DNA of 9,785 nt, taken from positions 1 through 9,785 of the forward strand of contig JBBRZF010000135.1 of NCBI GenBank assembly GCA_038236965.1, written 5' to 3'. The position numbers were made by a program, and so were the translations under genes. This DNA comes from JBBRZF01 sp038236965 (lineage in GTDB: Bacteria; Acidobacteriota; Terriglobia; Terriglobales; Acidobacteriaceae). Positions 7,240-9,785 of the stretch are shown piece after piece. The notes beneath the pieces are model-generated. The model was not told the DNA's origin. It worked only from the letters and a program-made list of their open reading frames with translations, and did no database searches. Position 1 is the stretch's first letter. Each line of letters starts with the position of its first letter.

Positions 7240-7514
7240 CACTTGATCATCTCTGCTGACAACAGTGAGAGGTCGGAGGTACAACTCAATTGAAACGGAC
7301 CATTACGACACAAAATGACTGCACTATTCGACCGAGTCCTAACGAGAAGCTCAGAGATCTTGGACAGGAGGCGTTAGCTCAAAGCGGAAGACCTCACCTT
7401 CAAAAGTACACGTCCGCGCACGCAAGTCACCCGTCTGCAACACGGACCGTCACGTTTGCGTCTGTTTTGGACAGCAGTGAAACGGCATGATATTGATTAG
7501 CGTGTCCGCTGCGG
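7240..7514. other. Gene-free stretch between IS4 and the secreted-protein unit
   Basis: I see no confident gene. A TTG-started frame (7290-7490, 66 codons) has GGAGG upstream but an uncharacteristic composition. A plus-strand frame from ATG 7315 is broken by TAG at 7375-7377 and then open to 7500. On the minus strand an ATG at 7525, overlapping the end of the propeller gene, opens 32 codons ending VTVRVADG at 7427, which looks somewhat protein-like. The DNA may hold remnants of whatever the IS4 element landed in. I find no clear terminator for the minus-strand gene ending at 7515. Confidence 0.35.
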
Positions 7515-8471
7515 TCAGTTGACATCAACCCAGATGATGGAACTGCCAACGCGTACTATAAGTCGGCCTAAAGTCTCGCTGTTCATCAGTCGAATTATTT
7601 GATTACTCTGTCGGACTGCCGAGCTGTCAACCTCTAATGTGTTACCGCTATCAGGGTCAAGTCTGAAAAGTCCTGAGCGGGCGGTCTCAGCCGCTCCGGG
7701 CGCAACGTCAGTCTGAATGCTAATCCACGGTTGCCCTGAGCTACCCATCGCGACACCACTGATTTGTTCATTTCTTGCCAATGTCCGGATAGGCCACCTA
7801 CCGAGTACCGCTCCAGACGACGATAATTCAACCCACTCTCTTTGAGTCAACACTCCTACTCGACCTTGGCCGGCAACGAGAGTTGCACCTAAACTGAGCC
7901 GGCCCGAGAGGGAACTGTGTGGTAGCGCTGAACGCATTAGCCTACCCATCGGATCGTACTGACGCAAAACATCAAAATCCGTTTTGTCTCTTTTGTCAGC
8001 ATCGTATTCTCGATTCATTGCCCAGAGAGTCCCATCGTCTGCAAATGCTAAAGCCCTTGCTGCAAATGGTGCAGTTTCCACAATTTTATCGATGTTGCCC
8101 GCCTTATCTATCCAGACAATGGCGGAGGTTGTACGATTATCGGAACTAACAAGTGTTGTTGTCACGCAGAGCACTCCAGACGGAGAGACCGCGACATCAG
8201 TCAACTTTGTACGAGCAACACTTGACACAGTGACGGGCACCTCGCGCAGTGGCCCTCCTCCAGTATCGAGAAGTAATATGACATCTCCTCCGGCTCTACC
8301 ACGCGATCGTGATGCAACTACGCCGAATGCGAATTTAGGAGAAGGTTGGCCGGCATAGCTGGGCAATGAGAACTCATGCAGACGCTTCGATATAATAGGG
8401 GAAGCCCCGGAAGCACTCCCAACAAAAACCGCTCCAATAAGAGCCGTCAACCCTGCCGATCGAATATACAT
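7515..8471 (-). CDS. Exported repeat protein, probably a beta-propeller
   Basis: This is a protein of 318 residues from the chosen ATG at 8471-8469. Residues 1-23 are a clear signal peptide (YIRSAGLTALIGAVFVGSA, cleavage after ASG or so), so it acts in the periplasm or outside. The mature part has no family I can name with certainty, but repeated strand-turn patterns of NHL/SMP-30-like propellers are visible: LTDVAVSPSGVLCVT (90-104), ARALAFADDGTLWAMNREYD (138-157), and ISGVAMGSSGQPWIS (237-251). Such proteins are common in Solibacter-type genomes and their ligands are mostly unknown. The frame extends to an ATG at 8534, but that would place 21 charged residues before the signal peptide and overlap the preceding ORF. 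GGGG (8480-8483), eight bases before ATG 8471, supports the shorter form. It follows the cysteine-rich ORF by 23 bases on the same strand. Confidence 0.7.
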   Translation of the reverse strand: MYIRSAGLTALIGAVFVGSASGASPIISKRLHEFSLPSYAGQPSPKFAFGVVASRSRGRAGGDVILLLDTGGGPLREVPVTVSSVARTKLTDVAVSPSGVLCVTTTLVSSDNRTTSAIVWIDKAGNIDKIVETAPFAARALAFADDGTLWAMNREYDADKRDKTDFDVLRQYDPMGRLMRSALPHSSLSGRLSLGATLVAGQGRVGVLTQREWVELSSSGAVLGRWPIRTLARNEQISGVAMGSSGQPWISIQTDVAPGAAETARSGLFRLDPDSGNTLEVDSSAVRQSNQIIRLMNSETLGRLIVRVGSSIIWVDVN

Positions 8472-8494
8472 TGTGGTTACCCCGCGTTCTAATG

Positions 8495-8800
8495 CTAATG
8501 ACCGCATGTGTCTTCTTGACAGAAGGTTGCACAACCGTCAAGGGTGCAGTTGAGAAAACCGTCGTAGTAGCGCCCGGAATCTGGGCTTCCGAATTCACCG
8601 TCGACCTCAAGGTATGGATATGCTTGTGCGCTGGCCGGACAACAATCGTCAGGGCCCTTTATCCAGTAAGAACCGCTACAAGAAGTCACATAACACGGAA
8701 ATTGGGCATGGACTGTCTTCATACCGAGGATCTTCTCCCACCACAATAGACTGGTGGTACGTTGGCCGCATGCACGCACACTCGTTGAAACTATCCTCAT
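8495..8800 (-). CDS. Small eight-cysteine protein, family not recognised
   Basis: The open frame has 101 codons from ATG 8800. A second ATG at 8722 (codon 27, with GGGAG about 12 bases upstream) would give 75 residues. I do not recognise the family. The last 75 residues are distinctive: cysteines at positions 10, 15, 27, 28, 59, 64, 68 and 73 of that segment, in the pattern C-x4-C-x11-CC-x30-C-x4-C-x3-C-x4-C, with aromatic/Gly/Asp-rich sequence between (CSGSYWIKGPDDCC, EFGSPDSGRYYDGF). An even number of cysteines and no heme or zinc pattern suggest a disulfide-rich extracellular domain. Neither start gives a signal peptide, but a strong one lies upstream in another frame (8981-8877), so the true gene probably began at 8981 and is frameshifted. 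The frame is open back to about 8925 without a start codon, which fits. The stop lies 23 bases before the propeller gene start. Confidence 0.5.
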   Translation of the reverse strand: MRIVSTSVRACGQRTTSLLWWEKILGMKTVHAQFPCYVTSCSGSYWIKGPDDCCPASAQAYPYLEVDGEFGSPDSGRYYDGFLNCTLDGCATFCQEDTCGH

Positions 8801-8876
8801 ATCTACGGGAGAGAATGAGGCACTGAGGAATAAACCCTTCAGTGGTTTACCTCTTTCGTTGAAGACTCTAGCCGGA

Positions 8877-8981
8877 CTACGTGTCGGCCTGCGGCGAGTT
8901 GGGTGCCCGACCGAAACAAGTACCTAGTGCCAGTGCACACGCAATGGCTAAAGTGTTGGCTTTCCTAGACCACGAAATCAT
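8877..8981 (-). pseudogene. Signal-peptide ORF, probable separated 5' end of the cysteine-rich gene
   Basis: The ORF is 34 codons from ATG 8981 to TAG 8879-8877. It reads MISWSRKAN followed by TLAIACALALGTCF and GRA: a textbook n-, h- and c-region of a secretion signal. It has the best ribosome binding site in the window, GGAGGAGGGG (8996-8987) five bases upstream, and a promoter at the right distance. The cysteine-rich frame downstream is open across 8925-8880, so a single extra base (or two fewer) in that stretch would join the two into one secreted protein of about 161 residues. This is my preferred reading. The alternative is that this is a genuine tiny secreted peptide translated on its own. 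Confidence 0.5.
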
Positions 8982-8986
8982 CGGTA

Positions 8987-8996
8987 CCCCTCCTCC
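8987..8996 (-). promoter_or_regulatory. Strong Shine-Dalgarno site for the signal-peptide ORF
   Basis: On the minus strand this is GGAGGAGGGG, five bases before the ATG at 8981. It is the strongest site in the window and fixes the start of the unit. Confidence 0.75.
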
Positions 8997-9014
8997 GATC
9001 ACGGACGCAGCCAT

Positions 9015-9043
9015 ATTATGGGCCAGAGCGCGATGGATTGCAA
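9015..9043 (-). promoter_or_regulatory. Sigma-70-type promoter of the secreted-protein unit
   Basis: On the minus strand: -35 TTGCAA (9043-9038), a spacer of exactly 17 bases, and -10 CATAAT (9020-9015; five of six consensus bases). Transcription would begin near 9008, leaving a leader of roughly 25 bases to ATG 8981 that contains the strong ribosome binding site. It would serve the signal-peptide ORF, the cysteine-rich ORF and the propeller gene. Confidence 0.55.
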
Positions 9044-9046
9044 TGC

Positions 9047-9172
9047 TCAAATGCCAATGACATTGGCGTGAAAGGCATCTTGTTTATCGTAAAATCGGAC
9101 AACCTCATCCTCACCGAGCACGTGAACATCTACCAGCGTAAAAACACCACCAGCGGTATGTGAGTCTAAATT
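9047..9172 (-). pseudogene. C-terminal remnant of a lost gene, possibly a Wzt-like ABC ATPase
   Basis: This is an open minus-strand stretch of 41 codons ending in TGA (9049-9047) with no start; an in-frame TAG closes it upstream at 9175-9173. It reads GGVFTLVDVHVLGEDE followed by VVRFYDKQDAFHANVIG, which looks like real protein rather than chance. The pattern, a strand G-x-F-x-L-x-VDVHV, a turn, then YD..DAF.A.V at the extreme C-terminus, resembles the last strands of the C-terminal domain of O-antigen/teichoic-acid ABC transporter ATPases (Wzt type). That family call is a guess from pattern memory. The rest of the gene is absent; upstream DNA changes composition at about 9180. Confidence 0.35.
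9053..9067. promoter_or_regulatory. 15-bp perfect palindrome upstream of the promoter
   Basis: GCCAATG-A-CATTGGC has perfect 7-base arms around one base, ending 9 bases upstream of the -35 box at 9043. Its size and position suit a dimeric regulator site. It also lies inside the 3' end of a minus-strand coding remnant (encoding ANVIG), so the symmetry could be chance. Confidence 0.35.
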
Positions 9173-9174
9173 CT

Positions 9175-9411
9175 AACGAACCCGCTGATCCAAAACGCGG
9201 CCCAGATGGTCCGGACCCACCTCGCTTCGCTCGGCACCCGCCCCGCTGTACCTCCCCCCACCAGGCGGCGGCCCCCCTCCGAAATGCGCCTGGCTTGAGC
9301 GGAACCGCTGGCCGACAGGCGCACGCCGCCTTACTCTTCACAGCTTCATTTCCAGATGCTATGCTTCCGGTATGAGTTCCGTCCTATACTTCGCCTCGTG
9401 TTTATAACTTA
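9175..9411. other. GC-rich, C-skewed intergenic DNA
   Basis: No supported gene. The plus strand of about 9219-9290 is strikingly C-rich (runs such as CCTCCCCCCACC and GGCCCCCCTCC), unlike the DNA to its left. Open frames on both strands across it encode only Pro/Ala/Arg-rich low-complexity sequence. The right end may hold the promoter of the antitoxin gene: TATACT (9385-9390) or TATAAC (9403-9408) could be -10 boxes, but neither has a convincing -35. Confidence 0.45.
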
Positions 9412-9756
9412 ATGTCTTCCAAACCCATGACCACCGTTGTTCAAGAGAAAAATCAGCTCGTCGTGCCCGATAGCGTCCGGCGCCGCGCAAAGCTCAAAGT
9501 CGGCGATGAAGTGGAGTTCCGGGCCACGCCCGGCGTCATTACGATTATCAGCAAACCACCCGCGGCAGACGACGAATACACGCCCGAGCAGCGCCGAATA
9601 ATCGACGCCCGCCTGGACAAGGCCGACGAGGATATTAAGGCCGGACGCGTCCATGGCCCCTTTACGGCAAAAGAAGCCAGTGCCTATATTGAGCGCTTGG
9701 CCAAGGAGCGCGCCGCAGCAAAACAATCCAAGAAGCCTAAACGACCGCTCCGATGA
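9412..9756 (+). CDS. AbrB/MazE/SpoVT-family antitoxin
   Basis: This 114-residue protein has the swapped-hairpin AbrB DNA-binding fold at about residues 7-50 (TTVVQEKNQLVVPDSVRRRA, LKVGDEVEFRATPGVITI). A helical tail follows (EQRRIIDARLDKADEDIKAG) and then GRVHGPFTAKEA, a segment often seen in antitoxins paired with RelE/ParE toxins. The C-terminus is very basic (KQSKKPKR). As an antitoxin it would bind the promoter and neutralise the toxin encoded next, whose ATG overlaps this stop in ATGA. The start could be ATG 9412 or ATG 9427; neither has a Shine-Dalgarno sequence, and a leaderless or nearly leaderless transcript is possible. Codon use is visibly richer in G and C than in the minus-strand genes to the left. 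Confidence 0.85.
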   Translation: MSSKPMTTVVQEKNQLVVPDSVRRRAKLKVGDEVEFRATPGVITIISKPPAADDEYTPEQRRIIDARLDKADEDIKAGRVHGPFTAKEASAYIERLAKERAAAKQSKKPKRPLR

Positions 9757-9785
9757 AGATCATCATGTCCGTCGGCGCATCCATC
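9753..9785 (+). CDS. Probable toxin partner, first 11 codons (cut by right edge)
   Basis: ATG 9753 overlaps the antitoxin stop (ATGA). The eleven visible codons read MKIIMSVGASI. A MKII start directly after a GRVHGPF-type antitoxin is typical of RelE/ParE-superfamily toxins, but too little is visible to name the family. The overlap implies coupled translation. Confidence 0.5.
   Translation, partial: MKIIMSVGASI

Noticed and set aside
7290..7490. 66-codon TTG-started ORF
   Set aside because: It has a possible GGAGG upstream, but the start codon is weak, there is no domain or hydrophobic pattern, and competing frames on both strands look equally plausible.
8825..8853. Bulged hairpin GAGG-AA-TAAACC / GGTTTA-CCTC
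   Set aside because: It lies within the probable cysteine-rich coding frame, the following T-run is poor, and it does not sit at the end of any plus-strand gene.
8969..9163. Plus-strand open frame reading GILFIVKSDNLILTEHVNIY
   Set aside because: It looks superficially protein-like but has no good start, and it is antisense to the minus-strand tail VDVHV..YDKQDAF, which reads more convincingly; it also crosses the promoter.
9160..9375. GTG-started plus-strand frame of 71 codons (and minus-strand 9111-9341)
   Set aside because: Both encode only Pro/Ala/Arg-rich sequence across a C-skewed stretch, with no ribosome binding site or recognisable pattern.
1..9785. CRISPR arrays, tRNA and rRNA genes
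   Set aside because: No regularly spaced repeats, cloverleaf-like sequences or rRNA signatures were seen on either strand by eye.

Overview
The window looks like chromosomal DNA of an acidobacterium of the Solibacter/Bryobacter kind. The main clue is the leftmost gene pair: a DUF1549/DUF1553 protein followed immediately by a twin-arginine-exported DUF1501 protein, a pairing typical of Acidobacteriota, Planctomycetota and Verrucomicrobiota. The assignment is inferred from gene content; no rRNA or tRNA is present to confirm it.

Layout from left to right: (1) 1-2597, minus strand: the DUF1549/DUF1553 gene, then the start of the DUF1501 gene, which runs off the left edge. (2) About 2715-7239: an IS4-family element, already a wreck with several single-base indels. 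(3) Nested inside it, 3708-6968: an apparently intact IS66-family element bounded by 26-bp imperfect inverted repeats and a perfect 8-bp target duplication. It carries tnpA, tnpB and tnpC, plus a DUF4338 (DruA-type) passenger gene between tnpB and tnpC. (4) 7240-7514: no confident gene. (5) 7515-9043, minus strand: a likely transcription unit with a good promoter, a very strong ribosome binding site, a signal-peptide ORF, an eight-cysteine small protein probably separated from that signal peptide by a frameshift, and a secreted repeat protein that is probably a beta-propeller. (6) 9047-9172, minus strand: a C-terminal scrap of a lost gene, possibly an O-antigen ABC transporter ATPase. (7) 9175-9411: GC/C-rich DNA without a supported gene. 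(8) 9412-9785, plus strand: an AbrB-type antitoxin overlapping the first codons of a probable toxin cut by the right edge.

Decay is the common theme. The DUF1549/DUF1553 protein keeps its CARCH motif but has lost the N-terminal CxxCH of the expected cytochrome domain. The IS4 transposase needs three single-base corrections. The cysteine-rich gene appears frameshifted. A truncated remnant lies beside a composition break. The IS66 element, by contrast, has intact frames and catalytic residues, so it looks like the youngest event. The two items most worth following are the DruA-type gene built into the IS66 operon and the small secreted cysteine-rich/propeller unit.
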